Positions 1 to 8,209 of a DNA stretch of 64,000 nt are shown piece by piece (the stretch's first letter is position 1; every line of letters starts with the position of its first letter). The notes under the pieces were generated by a model, which saw only the letters and a program-made list of their open reading frames with translations, was not told the DNA's origin and searched no databases. The translations under genes and the position numbers were made by a program. The stretch comes from Pseudomonas sp. BN417. GTDB lineage: Bacteria > Pseudomonadota > Gammaproteobacteria > Pseudomonadales > Pseudomonadaceae. The stretch lies in contig NZ_SSOJ01000153.1 of NCBI RefSeq assembly GCF_029871205.1, positions 1 through 64,000 of the forward strand, read 5' to 3'.

Positions 1-1289
1 GTGTTCAGCCGGGATAGATGGGTAACGCCTGTCGGGAGACATGGGTAACGGGTTGATGATCATGTCACGCGTTGCCTCAAGTCGAGTTGGCGCAGGGTCT
101 TGTGGATGAACACCACATCGTAGACGCCCTCGACGGCGGTGGGGCGGATCGCGACGCGCTCCCCGTACAACCCCCCGCCGACGAACACGCGGCGGCCCTG
201 GAAATTGATCTGTCCGATGCGCCCGACCTTGAGCACCCGGTCGCTCGCTTCGTAGTCCAGTTCCGGCAGTTGCTCCGGGTAGCTGCGCCGACTGGGCTGG
301 TAGCGCGTGATCGGCGGCAACTGGCCCAGCGCCTCATGCGGGCGATCGTGGTTGTACTGCTCCCGCCAGTGCGCCATCGCCTGCTGGCAGTGCGCCAAGT
401 CGCGAAACGCGCGGTGCAGCACTTCACGCTTGAGCGTCTGGTGGAAGCGCTCCAGCTTGCCCTGGGTCTGCGGATGGTGGGGGCGGCTGTGGCTGACCTC
501 AATGCCGAGGCGCATCAGCCAGACCTCCAGGGCGGACAGTCCGCCGGCGATGTTCGAGCCCCAGGGCGGGCCGTTGTCGGCGGTGATCCGGCGTGGCAGG
601 CCATAGCGGCGAAAGACCTGGATCAGGTGCGGCCGCACCAGTTCGAGGCGTTCGCCCTCGCAGGCTTCCAGGCAGAGGGCAAAGCGCGAGTGATCATCCA
701 ACAGCGTCAAGGGGTGGCAGCGCGGCGAGCCACCTGCGTTGAGATGGAAGTGGCCCTTGAAGTCCATCTGCCAGAGCTCGTTCGGCTGAGCGTGCTCGAA
801 CCGCTGCGTCGCCGGGACCTCGGCCGTCTCGGCGTGGTAGCGCACCTGGCAGCCCTGGCGGCGGAGGATGGCGTCGATGGTGCTGTGGTGGGGCCGCGCG
901 AACTCGGCCGGCAGCAGGCTGCGCAGCTTGCGGGCGCCCCAGAACGGGAACCGGCGGTGCAGCTGCACCACCGCCTCCTCCAAGCGGGGGTCGCTGCGCC
1001 CCGGACTGTGCTGCGGCCGCCGCGAGCGGTCCTGCAACCCCGCCTCACCGTGCTCGCGGTGGCGCTGCAGCCATTTGTAGGCGGTTTTCGGGCTGATGCC
1101 GTAGCGCCGGCACAGCTCGCGCACGTTGCTCTGCGGCTGCTCGGCCAACCGCACGAACTCGCGTCGAATCGACATGGTGCTGCACTCCTGCCACGGCATC
1201 GCTCGAACTCCAATTCGAAGGATTCCGCAAGCCTAGAAGCGTTACCTATGTCTCCCGACACCCGTTACCTATGTCCCCCGGCTGAACAC
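1..1289 (-). mobile_element. IS481-family insertion sequence
   Basis: The element is bounded by imperfect inverted repeats of about 50 bp, at 1-50 and 1240-1289. By eye 43 of 50 positions match, and both ends begin GTGTTCAGC. Each end contains two spaced copies of a motif ending in GGGTAACG or AGGTAACG, as expected for transposase binding sites. One transposase gene fills the interior on the minus strand. The left end coincides with the first base of the window, so the target duplication cannot be tested. The right end lies inside a dispersed intergenic repeat that is more complete at 2765 and 26591. Confidence 0.88.
60..1199 (-). CDS. IS481-family DDE transposase
   Basis: This 379-residue transposase catalyses cut-and-join movement of the surrounding element. 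An N-terminal helix-turn-helix (about residues 10-60, with NVRELCRRYGISPKTAYKW) is followed by an Rve integrase core. The DDE residues are visible as D in WQMDFKGHF, D in ITADNGPP and E in HPQTQGKLERFHQ. The reading frame is full length and uninterrupted, so the element may be active. The start chosen gives the MPW N-terminus usual in this family. A second ATG at 1175 has an AGGAG about 10 bases upstream and is an alternative start. Confidence 0.93.
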   Translation of the reverse strand: MPWQECSTMSIRREFVRLAEQPQSNVRELCRRYGISPKTAYKWLQRHREHGEAGLQDRSRRPQHSPGRSDPRLEEAVVQLHRRFPFWGARKLRSLLPAEFARPHHSTIDAILRRQGCQVRYHAETAEVPATQRFEHAQPNELWQMDFKGHFHLNAGGSPRCHPLTLLDDHSRFALCLEACEGERLELVRPHLIQVFRRYGLPRRITADNGPPWGSNIAGGLSALEVWLMRLGIEVSHSRPHHPQTQGKLERFHQTLKREVLHRAFRDLAHCQQAMAHWREQYNHDRPHEALGQLPPITRYQPSRRSYPEQLPELDYEASDRVLKVGRIGQINFQGRRVFVGGGLYGERVAIRPTAVEGVYDVVFIHKTLRQLDLRQRVT

Positions 1290-1348
1290 ACGGCGCACCC
1301 TACCTGGTCAGCTCCGTCGCTCTAGCCAGACACATGGAGTCGTAACAG
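1290..1348. repeat. Dispersed repeat copy 1 (IS-truncated)
   Basis: The sequence right after the IS481 end matches the copies at 2765-2883 and 26591-26699 through GCGCACCCTACCTGGTC, the CGTCGCTCTAGCCAGAC segment and the GTCGTAACAGGTAG segment. The first part of the repeat (TGGTGCGC) is missing, consistent with IS481 insertion into the repeat. Confidence 0.6.
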
Positions 1349-1841
1349 GTAGCGCCGCGGCAGGGTTTGAATACGCCGGTCGAGTCGCACTACCCGTGGG
1401 TGGCCATGCTTCGGCATCAGCCATCCAGCACGCGGCGACCACATGTCCTTCCGTCTAAAAGCCAAGCAGGAGCAAATGGCGGGCGGGCCGACAAGCCCCG
1501 CCAAAATAACGACTAGCGGGAACTACAAATTGGCCCATTGATCCTTCTGGATTGATTTGTATACGAATTAGCAGCGACGCAACCCCTTGGCGCGACGCAC
1601 CTTTTGCAGCCGTAGCAGCAAATTGCCAGCCGCGCACCACACTCCAACATCCGGGCAATCCGGACCAGCGGTCATATGGCCAAACGCTATTTGACCTATA
1701 TCGACGCGATCCAATGCGACTACCGTTCGTCACCCATAAGTGATGGCAACGGGCTTTACCTGATGAAGCAGTACAGGGGCACCGGCGGACATAACCCAGC
1801 CAGGAGAGGCGCCTCTTAACGCCAAACGTCGGTGAGCCACC
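1349..1841. other. Intergenic region, no supported gene
   Basis: Short open frames exist on both strands but none has a recognisable product, a good ribosome binding site or Pseudomonas-like codon use. The stretch is more AT-rich around 1500-1600 than its flanks. It may hold the promoter of the lipoprotein gene at 1842, but no convincing -35/-10 pair was found. Confidence 0.4.
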
Positions 1842-2501
1842 ATGCGCAAGATTGCCGCCATCTTCATGGCAGGAGCCTTGTGTGCAGGATGCAACGGAAT
1901 GGTCAAACCTGATATTTCAGGTCCCACCACAGATACGTACTTCTCGATTTTCTCGGGCTTTCCGCTTCCCTACTTCTATATGGCTTCGGCCGTGCAGTGG
2001 AACGAGGAATACGCCGTCACCACTGCCCACACGCCGCTGATTCCCTACGAGAAGTACCGCTGCAGTACGGGCTGCGACCTGGTGTTCATACGGCACAAGG
2101 CCGACGGCAAAATACCGACGTGGCGCACCGCGCAACCGGGCGAAAACATCACTGCCGCGGGCTCCAGCCCTTATCTGGTTGGCGGCAGCAGCCATGGCAA
2201 GGTTTATCCGGCGCCCTTCCTCAATACCAATGAAGACAGCGGCGAGCTCTACGCCATTCATGACGCCCCCATCGCCAAGGGCATGTCGGGTGGCCCGGTG
2301 ATGGCCGAAGACGGCAGCGTTGTCGGCATCAACATGGGCATCTACTCGGTAAACCTCAACGACGTCAGCCACCACCCGGGCTTGCAGGGGGCCCAGCGAA
2401 TCAGCGTGTTCATTCCCTATTCGGTCATCCAGCGGGAATGGATGCTGCTCCAGGCGAAACTGCAGCCAACAGATGAGCGACGCCTCGCCACCATCAAATG
2501 A
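1842..2501 (+). CDS. Trypsin-like serine protease, putative lipoprotein
   Basis: This 219-residue protein has a short lipoprotein-type signal peptide, with Cys17 in an atypical CAGC lipobox, so it is probably anchored in the periplasm or outer membrane. A chymotrypsin-fold triad can be read: His63 in VTTAHTPLI, Asp79 in GCDLVFIRH and Ser149 in KGMSGGPVM. The Ser motif is the usual GxSGGP with Met at x. No PDZ domain follows, so it is not a DegP/HtrA protease. The substrate is unknown. The gene stands alone between two insertion sequences, and no operon partner is visible. The start is the ATG directly before MRKIAAIF. Assignment to the fold is fairly secure; the biological role is not. Confidence 0.75.
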   Translation: MRKIAAIFMAGALCAGCNGMVKPDISGPTTDTYFSIFSGFPLPYFYMASAVQWNEEYAVTTAHTPLIPYEKYRCSTGCDLVFIRHKADGKIPTWRTAQPGENITAAGSSPYLVGGSSHGKVYPAPFLNTNEDSGELYAIHDAPIAKGMSGGPVMAEDGSVVGINMGIYSVNLNDVSHHPGLQGAQRISVFIPYSVIQREWMLLQAKLQPTDERRLATIK

Positions 2502-2523
2502 CCCAGCGGCCCCTACATTTAAT

Positions 2524-2600
2524 GTAGGAGCGAGCTTGCTCGCGAAGAGTCCGAGCACGACCTTTCGCTAGCAAGAACTCGGCGTCCCCCTCGCTCCTAC
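2524..2600. repeat. REP palindrome pair
   Basis: Opens with GTAGGAGCGAGCTTGCTCGC and closes with the facing CTCGCTCCTAC. This is the usual Pseudomonas intergenic REP doublet, here with a diverged middle. Confidence 0.8.
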
Positions 2601-2620
2601 AAATTCGGCGGCGAGCCAGC

Positions 2621-2704
2621 GCGTAGGGTGGAAATCCTTTTCGGGATTTCCACCATCGGTGTCTTGCACGCCTCGCTGGTGGATAGAAAAGCGCTATCCA
2701 CCCT
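2621..2704. repeat. GTAGGGTGG-type inverted intergenic repeat
   Basis: Begins GTAGGGTGGAAATCC and ends GGATAG...CTATCCACCCTAC, with internal palindromes. It belongs to a family of short hairpin-forming intergenic sequences also seen near 35847. Confidence 0.55.
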
Positions 2705-2764
2705 ACCCGGCTGAACACCGTGCGCACCGATCCCGGGATCAGATCCGACGCCATACCCAACCAC

Positions 2765-2883
2765 TGGTGCGCACGGCGCACCCTACCTGGTCGACTTCGT
2801 CGCTCTATCCAAACAACTTAAGTAACGGGCAGAGCCGGTTATTCATGACCCCGTCCTGAAACGTGGTTTTCCGAGTTCAAATG
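2765..2883. repeat. Dispersed repeat copy 2
   Basis: A 119-bp segment starting TGGTGCGCACGGCGCACCC and ending GTTCAAATG. It aligns over most of its length with 26591-26699, and its interior aligns with 1290-1348. No coding capacity was seen. Confidence 0.65.
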
Positions 2884-2947
2884 TCCCCACGCCCCACCCC
2901 AGGCCAAACATTTGGTTCTTCGCGGATTTCCGGGGAGCCCTGAAAAA

Positions 2948-3009
2948 AGAACGGCGATTTGGTTGAAGATGTTTGTGCGAGCAAACCCTTAAACCGAAAC
3001 CGCCGTTCT
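2948..3009 (+). promoter_or_regulatory. Inverted repeat upstream of transposase start
   Basis: AGAACGGCG at 2948-2956 is complementary to CGCCGTTCT at 3001-3009, immediately before the transposase ATG at 3011. In a transcript reading in from outside, the hairpin could hide the translation start. This is a known way IS elements limit transposase synthesis. The role here is inference. Confidence 0.45.
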
Positions 3010-3010
3010 G

Positions 3011-4216
3011 ATGCCGAATGCTACCGCTTTCCCCCCACTCTGGGAGGGGTTTTCTGTTGTCTCCATCGATTCCGAAACCGAAGCGCTGCAGATCGAGCTG
3101 AGGCCCGATCCGCGGCGGGTGCCCCGTTGCGGCGGTTGTCAGCAGCCTTGCCCGGCCGTGCACGAGTACTGCACGCGGCGCATCCGCGACCTGCCCATCC
3201 TGGGACGTCCGGTGCGGTTGCGGGTGCACTTGCGGCGCCTGGCCTGTAGCGGCTGTGGCCGGCGGGCCGAGTGGGTCAGTTGGCTGGGACGCCATGCCCG
3301 CCTGACCCGGCGCTTGGCCGAGGCGGTGGCGCTCTGGTGCGCACGCCTGCCGACGCGGCATGTCGCCGAGCTGTTCGGCTTGCACTGGGGCACCGTGCGC
3401 CTGCTCGAGCGACGCCGCTTGCAGGCGCAACTGAGCGCGCTGCCGCCGGCCGTACCGAGGCGCCTGGTGATGGACGAGTTCGCCCTCTACAAGGGGCATC
3501 GCTATGCCAGCGTGGTGCTGGATGCCGAGACCCGGCGGGTGCTGTGGATCGGCGAAGGGCGCAGCCGCGAGGCCATCCGCCCATTCTTCGAAGCCCTGGG
3601 GCCGGCCGGTTGCGCCCGCATCGAGGCGGTGGCCATGGACATGAACACCGCCTTCGACCTGGAGGTGCGCCAGCACTGCCCGCATGCCCGGGTGGTCTAT
3701 GACCTGTTCCATGTGGTGGCCAAATACGGCCGCGAAGTGCTCGATCGGGTGCGGGTGGATGAGGCCAATCGGCTGCGCCACGACAAGCCGGCGCGCCGCG
3801 TGATCAAGCAGGCGCGTTGGCTGTTGCTGCGCAATCCGGAAAACCTGCGCCAGCCCGAGCAGCAGATCCACCTGCAAGAACTGCTGAACGCCAACCAGAC
3901 GCTGATGACCGTGTACCTGATGAAGGCCCAGCTCAAGGGGCTGTGGACGGCCCCCAGCGTTTGGCAGTGGCGGGCGACCTGGAAGCAGTGGCTACGCCAT
4001 GCCGAGGAAAGCCAGATCCCGGCGCTGATGCTGTTTGCCAAACGCCTGAGTGGCTACTGGCGCGGCATCCTCAGCCGGGTGCGCTGGCCCATGCATACCG
4101 GCCAATTGGAGGGCATCAACAACCGCATCAAGGTGATTAAGCGCATGGCCTACGGCTACCGGGACAGCGACTTCTTTTTCATGAAAATTAAAGCCGCCTT
4201 CCCCGGAAATCCGTGA
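3011..4216 (+). CDS. ISL3-family transposase
   Basis: This 401-residue transposase has the ISL3 layout. An N-terminal zinc-binding region (paired CxxC motifs, about residues 34-85) and a helix-turn-helix segment (about 115-140) come before the DDE catalytic domain. Probable catalytic residues are D in VMDEFALYKG, D in AVAMDMNTAF and E in GQLEGINNRIKVIKR. The stop codon falls just inside the right inverted repeat. The frame is uninterrupted, so the element is probably functional. Confidence 0.95.
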   Translation: MPNATAFPPLWEGFSVVSIDSETEALQIELRPDPRRVPRCGGCQQPCPAVHEYCTRRIRDLPILGRPVRLRVHLRRLACSGCGRRAEWVSWLGRHARLTRRLAEAVALWCARLPTRHVAELFGLHWGTVRLLERRRLQAQLSALPPAVPRRLVMDEFALYKGHRYASVVLDAETRRVLWIGEGRSREAIRPFFEALGPAGCARIEAVAMDMNTAFDLEVRQHCPHARVVYDLFHVVAKYGREVLDRVRVDEANRLRHDKPARRVIKQARWLLLRNPENLRQPEQQIHLQELLNANQTLMTVYLMKAQLKGLWTAPSVWQWRATWKQWLRHAEESQIPALMLFAKRLSGYWRGILSRVRWPMHTGQLEGINNRIKVIKRMAYGYRDSDFFFMKIKAAFPGNP

Positions 4217-4465
4217 AGAACCAAACATTTGCCCCCCTGCCCAGGGCCAATATCTCGGACCGAGGCTCTTTCCTATGGCAGAAAGCGACCAAGGAGTCTT
4301 GACCCTCATCCCCGCCCCCCCTACAGTTGCCCCCCTTCACGCTCCCCAGCAGTTGCGAAATTCTGGGGATGCCGTATCGGGATGCTGGAACGGAATCCGC
4401 TTTCCTCCTTCGCAGCACACCCGCGCGGCTGTAAAAAAACGACCCTGCAACCCGTGCTGGCCCTT

Positions 4466-4900
4466 ATGTTCAAGAACATCCTGGTTGTCTGCGTAGGCAA
4501 TATCTGCCGCAGCCCGACCGCCGAAGCCCTGCTCGTATCCAGACTCGCCCCGCGCGGGATCGCCGTCGCCTCCGCGGGCATCCATGCCCTGGAGGGCAAG
4601 CCCATGGATGCCACCGCACTCGAAGTGCTGCGTGAGCATGGCGGGGACCACCCCGACCACCAGGGCCGCCAACTGACCCGCGAAATGCTGCGCCAGTACG
4701 ACCTGATCCTCACCATGGAGCAGGGTCATATCCAGCGGATCACGCAACTGGCGCCAGAAGCACGCGGCAAGACCTTCCTTCTCGGCAAATGGCAGGGCAA
4801 TCAGGAAATCCCTGACCCTTACCGCCAGCAAAAACCTGCCTTCGAACATGTCTATCAGCTGATGGCGCAAGGCGTCGAAAGCTGGTCGCAAAAACTCTGA
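4466..4900 (+). CDS. wzb: Low-molecular-weight protein tyrosine phosphatase (Wzb-type)
   Basis: This 144-residue cytoplasmic phosphatase removes phosphate from the tyrosine tail of the Wzc kinase encoded next. Wzb/Wzc phosphorylation cycling controls polymer length and export in Wzy-dependent exopolysaccharide systems. The phosphate-binding loop CVGNICRS supplies the Cys9 nucleophile and Arg15. Asp117 in IPDPY is the general acid. The frame stays open 79 codons further upstream, but that sequence is unlike the family, and family alignment puts the start at MFKNILVV. It ends 22 bases before wzc, with which it surely forms an operon. The 5' region is separated from an ISL3 element by only about 240 bases, so its promoter may be affected by the insertion. 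Confidence 0.93.
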   Translation: MFKNILVVCVGNICRSPTAEALLVSRLAPRGIAVASAGIHALEGKPMDATALEVLREHGGDHPDHQGRQLTREMLRQYDLILTMEQGHIQRITQLAPEARGKTFLLGKWQGNQEIPDPYRQQKPAFEHVYQLMAQGVESWSQKL

Positions 4901-4922
4901 CCCCTTTGAAGAAGCGCTCCAG

Positions 4923-7166
4923 ATGACCAGCCAAAACAGCCTGCCCGTCCAAGACAACCACGACGAAGACGACATTGACCTGCTCGCACTGCTCGGCACC
5001 CTGCTCGACAGCAAGTGGCTCATCGTCGGCATCACCTCCTTCTTCACCGTGCTTGGCGCCGCCTATGCCGTGCTGACCCCGCCGGTGTACCAGGCCAACG
5101 CCCTGGTGCAGGTGGAGGAAAAGAAAGGCGGTCTGGCAGCCATGACCGGCATGTCGGAAATGACCGAGATGTTTGGCGGCACCTCGGCGGCCGTCACCGA
5201 AATAGAGCTGATCAAGTCCCGCTCCGTCCTGGGGCAGGCGGTGGAAAACCTCAAGCTCGACATCATCGTCGAGCCCCACTATTTCCCGCTGTTCGGCCAG
5301 TTCGTGGCGCGGCGCTTCCAGCCGGTCGGCGAGCACGAAGTAGCCGAACCGGTCTTTGGTCTTATCAGCTATGCCTGGGGTGGCGAAGTACTGGACGTCT
5401 TCCAGCTGGAGGTGCCGGAGGTCTACCTCGGCGAAGAGCTGACCCTGCAAGCCGACGGCAACGGCGCCTTCACCTTGCTGAACGAAGATGATGAAGTGCT
5501 GCTCAGCGGCAACGTCGGCGAGCAACTGGACCAGAATGGCTTCAAAGTGCAGATCGCCAAGCTGGATGCCAATCCGGGCACCCTGTTCAGCGTATCCAAG
5601 CAACGCCGCCTAAGCACAATTCTCCAATACCAGAAAGACCTTTGGGCGAGTGAAAAGGGCAAGGAGTCCGGCATCATTGGCCTCTCCCTGGAAAGCGAAG
5701 ACCCGGCGCAGGCCACCCGGGTGCTGGATGAAGTTAGCCGCCTTTATGTCTTGCAGAACGTCCAGCGCAACTCCGCCGAAGCCGCGCAGAGCCTGGAGTT
5801 CCTCCAGGGCCAGCTGCCGGAGGTGCGCAAGCAACTGGAAGCGGCAGAAGCCAAGCTGAACACCTACCAGACCAGTGCCCGCTCGGTGGACATCACCATC
5901 GAAACCAAGGCGGTGCTGGACCAGATCGTGTCCCTGGAAACCCTGATTTCCGAGCAGAAGCTCAAGCGTGCTGAAATGGAGCGCCGCTTCACCCGGCAGC
6001 ACCCCAGCTACCAGGCGCTCATCACCCAGATGAGTCAGCTGGAACAGACCAAGCGCGACCTGATGAAGAAGGTGGAAAACCTGCCGGAAACCCAGCAGGA
6101 ACTGCTGCGCTTGACCCGCGACGTGCAGGTGAGCACAGAGATCTATACCCAGCTGCTGAACAAGTCCCAGGAACTGGACATCCTGCGCGCCGGTACTGTG
6201 GGTAATGTGCGCATTATTGACGCCGCCGATGCCAACATCGAAGAACCGATAAAGCCCAAGAAGCCGCTAATTGTTCTGATCGCAACCCTGCTGGGCGGGC
6301 TAATTGCGGTGGCCTATGTGCTGGTGCGCAAAGCCCTGAACCGTGGCGTGGAAGACCCGGACGTGATCGAGCAGATGGGCCTGCCAGTGTATGCCTCCAT
6401 CCCCCACAGCAAGGTGCAGGCTACCCACGAACTGAACTTCAAGGGCAAAACCAAAGACGCCACCAACAGCAGCTCGCACCTGCTGGCCGTGACCAACCCG
6501 GCCGACCTGGCGGTGGAATCCCTGCGCAGCCTGCGCACCAGCCTGCACTTCGCCACCCTTGAGGCGAAGAACAATATCCTGATGATCTCCGGCCCCAGCC
6601 CCACCGTGGGCAAGTCCTTCGTGTCCAGCAACCTGGCCGTGATCGTTGCGCAGACCGGGCAGCGGGTTCTGCTGGTGGATGCCGACATGCGCAAGGGCTA
6701 CGTCCACAAGATGTTCCGCCAGGAGGCGGAAAATGGCCTTTCCGACCTGCTGGCCGCCCGTATCGATCTGGACAAGGCGACCACCCGCACTGAAGTGGAA
6801 AACCTGGACCTGATCACCCGTGGCCAAATTCCGCCAAACCCCTCCGAACTGCTGATGCACGCCAACTTCACCCAGTTCCTGGAGCAGGCCAGCAGCCGCT
6901 ACGACCTGGTGATCATCGATACCCCGCCGATTCTGGCGGTTACCGATGCCGCCCTGGTGGGCCGCCAGGCCGGCACCAGCCTGATCGTGACCCGCTTCGG
7001 TATGAACGCCGCCAAGGAAATCCTGCTGACCAAGCGCCGTTTCGAACAGAACGGTATCGACCTCAAGGGCGCCATCTTCAACGCCGTTGAGCGCAAGGCC
7101 TCGGCCTACGGCTACTACGGCAACTACGCCTACTACCAGTACGAGTACAAATCGGACAAGGCATAA
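4923..7166 (+). CDS. wzc: Polysaccharide co-polymerase / BY-kinase Wzc
   Basis: This 747-residue inner-membrane tyrosine autokinase spans the periplasm to contact the Wza channel and sets chain length with Wzy. A first membrane segment lies at about residues 35-52. A Wzz domain follows, then a long periplasmic coiled-coil region (about 290-420), then a second membrane segment near 440-462. The cytoplasmic kinase has Walker A SGPSPTVGKS (about 556-565), Walker A' LLVDADMRK and Walker B LVIIDTPP (about 662). The C-terminus holds eight tyrosines within about 16 residues (about 727-742), the autophosphorylation cluster that Wzb would dephosphorylate. Length matches E. coli Wzc. It is followed by a strong hairpin and then rfaH. 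Confidence 0.96.
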   Translation: MTSQNSLPVQDNHDEDDIDLLALLGTLLDSKWLIVGITSFFTVLGAAYAVLTPPVYQANALVQVEEKKGGLAAMTGMSEMTEMFGGTSAAVTEIELIKSRSVLGQAVENLKLDIIVEPHYFPLFGQFVARRFQPVGEHEVAEPVFGLISYAWGGEVLDVFQLEVPEVYLGEELTLQADGNGAFTLLNEDDEVLLSGNVGEQLDQNGFKVQIAKLDANPGTLFSVSKQRRLSTILQYQKDLWASEKGKESGIIGLSLESEDPAQATRVLDEVSRLYVLQNVQRNSAEAAQSLEFLQGQLPEVRKQLEAAEAKLNTYQTSARSVDITIETKAVLDQIVSLETLISEQKLKRAEMERRFTRQHPSYQALITQMSQLEQTKRDLMKKVENLPETQQELLRLTRDVQVSTEIYTQLLNKSQELDILRAGTVGNVRIIDAADANIEEPIKPKKPLIVLIATLLGGLIAVAYVLVRKALNRGVEDPDVIEQMGLPVYASIPHSKVQATHELNFKGKTKDATNSSSHLLAVTNPADLAVESLRSLRTSLHFATLEAKNNILMISGPSPTVGKSFVSSNLAVIVAQTGQRVLLVDADMRKGYVHKMFRQEAENGLSDLLAARIDLDKATTRTEVENLDLITRGQIPPNPSELLMHANFTQFLEQASSRYDLVIIDTPPILAVTDAALVGRQAGTSLIVTRFGMNAAKEILLTKRRFEQNGIDLKGAIFNAVERKASAYGYYGNYAYYQYEYKSDKA

Positions 7167-7175
7167 GCCCACCCA

Positions 7176-7205
7176 GTCCCCTCTCCCGCAAACGGGAGAG
7201 GGGAC
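7176..7205. promoter_or_regulatory. Perfect 13-bp hairpin between wzc and rfaH
   Basis: GTCCCCTCTCCCG at 7176-7188 pairs perfectly with 7193-7205 around a CAAA loop. No T-run follows, so it is not a classical terminator. It lies 40 bases before the rfaH start and could be an RNA processing or stability element separating wzc and rfaH expression. Confidence 0.55.
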
Positions 7206-7244
7206 AAGTAGCCAAGCCTCAGATCGAGAAGGGAGGTGAATTGC

Positions 7245-7751
7245 ATGGAAGGCCAACTTGCAGCCCCCCGCTGGTACCTGATCCAGTGCAAGCCGAAGCA
7301 AGATGCGCGCGCGCAAGAGCACCTGCATCGCCAAGCTTTCACCTGCTTCCGGCCCACCCATTGCGTAACGCGCTTGCGTGCTGGTCGAAAACAGCAGCAC
7401 GTTGAATCACTCTTTCCCGGCTACCTGTTCATTCAACTGGACCAGGTGAATGACAACTGGCTCCCGATCCGCTCCACTCGCGGCGTCAGCCAACTGGTGT
7501 GCTTCGGTGGCCAGCCGGCAGCCATAGCCGATGAGCTTGTCGAAGACCTGAAGCAACGCCTCACCTCCCCCCTACTCCCCGAACCCGACCTGAGCGCAGG
7601 CGATCGCGTCCGCATCAAGAGCGGCAACCTGAAGGAGTTGGAGGCCATCTTCCTGGCCAAGGACGGAACCGAGCGCGTACTTATCCTCCTGCAACTCCTG
7701 CAACGCCAGCACACCTTGAGCGTCCCGCTGGATAGCATCGACAAGCTCTGA
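7245..7751 (+). CDS. rfaH: Transcription antitermination protein RfaH
   Basis: This 168-residue NusG paralogue is recruited to RNA polymerase paused at ops sites. It excludes NusG and lets polymerase read long, poorly translated operons. An N-terminal NGN domain (about residues 8-105, WYLIQCKPKQDARAQEHL and SLFPGYLFIQL) is followed by a KOW segment (GDRVRIKSGNLKELEAIF). The length fits RfaH (about 162) better than NusG. A GTG nine bases earlier is in frame, but it lies inside the GGGAGGTG ribosome binding site, so ATG 7245 is preferred. A match to the ops core lies 459 bases downstream at 8210, directly supporting the assignment. Confidence 0.93.
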   Translation: MEGQLAAPRWYLIQCKPKQDARAQEHLHRQAFTCFRPTHCVTRLRAGRKQQHVESLFPGYLFIQLDQVNDNWLPIRSTRGVSQLVCFGGQPAAIADELVEDLKQRLTSPLLPEPDLSAGDRVRIKSGNLKELEAIFLAKDGTERVLILLQLLQRQHTLSVPLDSIDKL

Positions 7752-7853
7752 CGATTCCGCCGACCAAGGTGTGGGCGTTCTTAACGAGCGCCTCAAAAAA
7801 AGACGCCGTCCGTCGGAACTTTATCCTGGGGAATGCGTCGGATTAGCGCGTAG

Positions 7854-7885
7854 GAAATATGCCATTCATGTCGTAGGCATATTTC
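7854..7885. promoter_or_regulatory. 10-bp inverted repeat, possible operator
   Basis: GAAATATGCC (7854-7863) and GGCATATTTC (7876-7885) are perfect complements around 12 bases. It lies about 80 bases upstream of the candidate promoter. It may be a regulator site or a transcript hairpin; no family match was recognised. Confidence 0.4.
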
Positions 7886-7925
7886 TGACTCACCGGTCAT
7901 CCGCAAGATAGACACATTTTTGAAA

Positions 7926-7958
7926 CGTCAACTTTTCGACGAGCGGTGTAGGTTGACG
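7926..7958. promoter_or_regulatory. CGTCAAC/GTTGACG inverted repeat
   Basis: Half-sites at 7926-7932 and 7952-7958 are exact complements. The right half ends four bases before the proposed -35 hexamer, which is where an activator or repressor of this promoter would bind. Confidence 0.35.
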
Positions 7959-7961
7959 CTC

Positions 7962-7989
7962 TTCACAATCTCGGATGAATCCGTAGAAT
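7962..7989 (+). promoter_or_regulatory. Candidate sigma-70 promoter for the wcaJ operon
   Basis: TTCACA at 7962-7967 and TAGAAT at 7984-7989 are separated by 16 bases. Transcription would start near 7996 and give a leader of about 420 nt. The ops element would fall about 215 nt into that leader. This is inferred from the sequence only. Confidence 0.5.
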
Positions 7990-8034
7990 GCCCACGCAGG
8001 AACAGGCAAGGCCTCTTCCCGCAGGATGTAAGGC

Positions 8035-8052
8035 AACTGCCTACAGGCAGTT
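8035..8052 (+). promoter_or_regulatory. Leader hairpin
   Basis: AACTGCC (8035-8041) and GGCAGTT (8046-8052) form a perfect 7-bp stem with a TACA loop, inside the untranslated leader between the proposed promoter and the ops site. It may help pausing or protect the transcript. Confidence 0.4.
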
Positions 8053-8209
8053 ACGTCGTCAGGGAATGACTCTCCCCTGCAAAGCGCTAGCCGAGCACAG
8101 ACTCGGTACGCCCGCTTTCATCCACTCCAACCACTGCCGCTTCGGGCCATGCCCGAGGCAAGCCATCGCCTGTGGCGATCGTTCTCAGGGAATCGACGAG
8201 TAACCCTGG

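Larger units (their letters stand above)
2914..4222 (+). mobile_element. ISL3-family insertion sequence, intact
   Basis: The element is 1309 bp long. Terminal inverted repeats of 23 bp (2914-2936 and 4200-4222, one mismatch) begin GGTTCTTC. They are flanked by a perfect 8-bp direct duplication, AAACATTT, at 2906-2913 and 4223-4230, the duplication size usual for ISL3. One full-length transposase lies inside. Intact ends, an intact gene and a perfect duplication all point to recent insertion. The element sits just upstream of the exopolysaccharide genes and on the same strand. Confidence 0.93.

Noticed and set aside
1322-1743. Small open frames in the gap after IS481
   Set aside because: No homology recognised, no ribosome site, unusual codons.
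2704-2716. CCCGGCTGAACAC resembling the IS481 end
   Set aside because: Only 13 bases match and no second end is nearby; probably chance or a repeat fragment.
4353-4380. TTGCGA / TATCGG as a promoter for wzb
   Set aside because: Both hexamers are poor matches; kept only as a possibility that cannot be supported.
7988-8203. 71-codon open frame ending just before the ops site
   Set aside because: Its start overlaps the proposed -10 hexamer, it lacks a ribosome site and its composition matches no known leader peptide.
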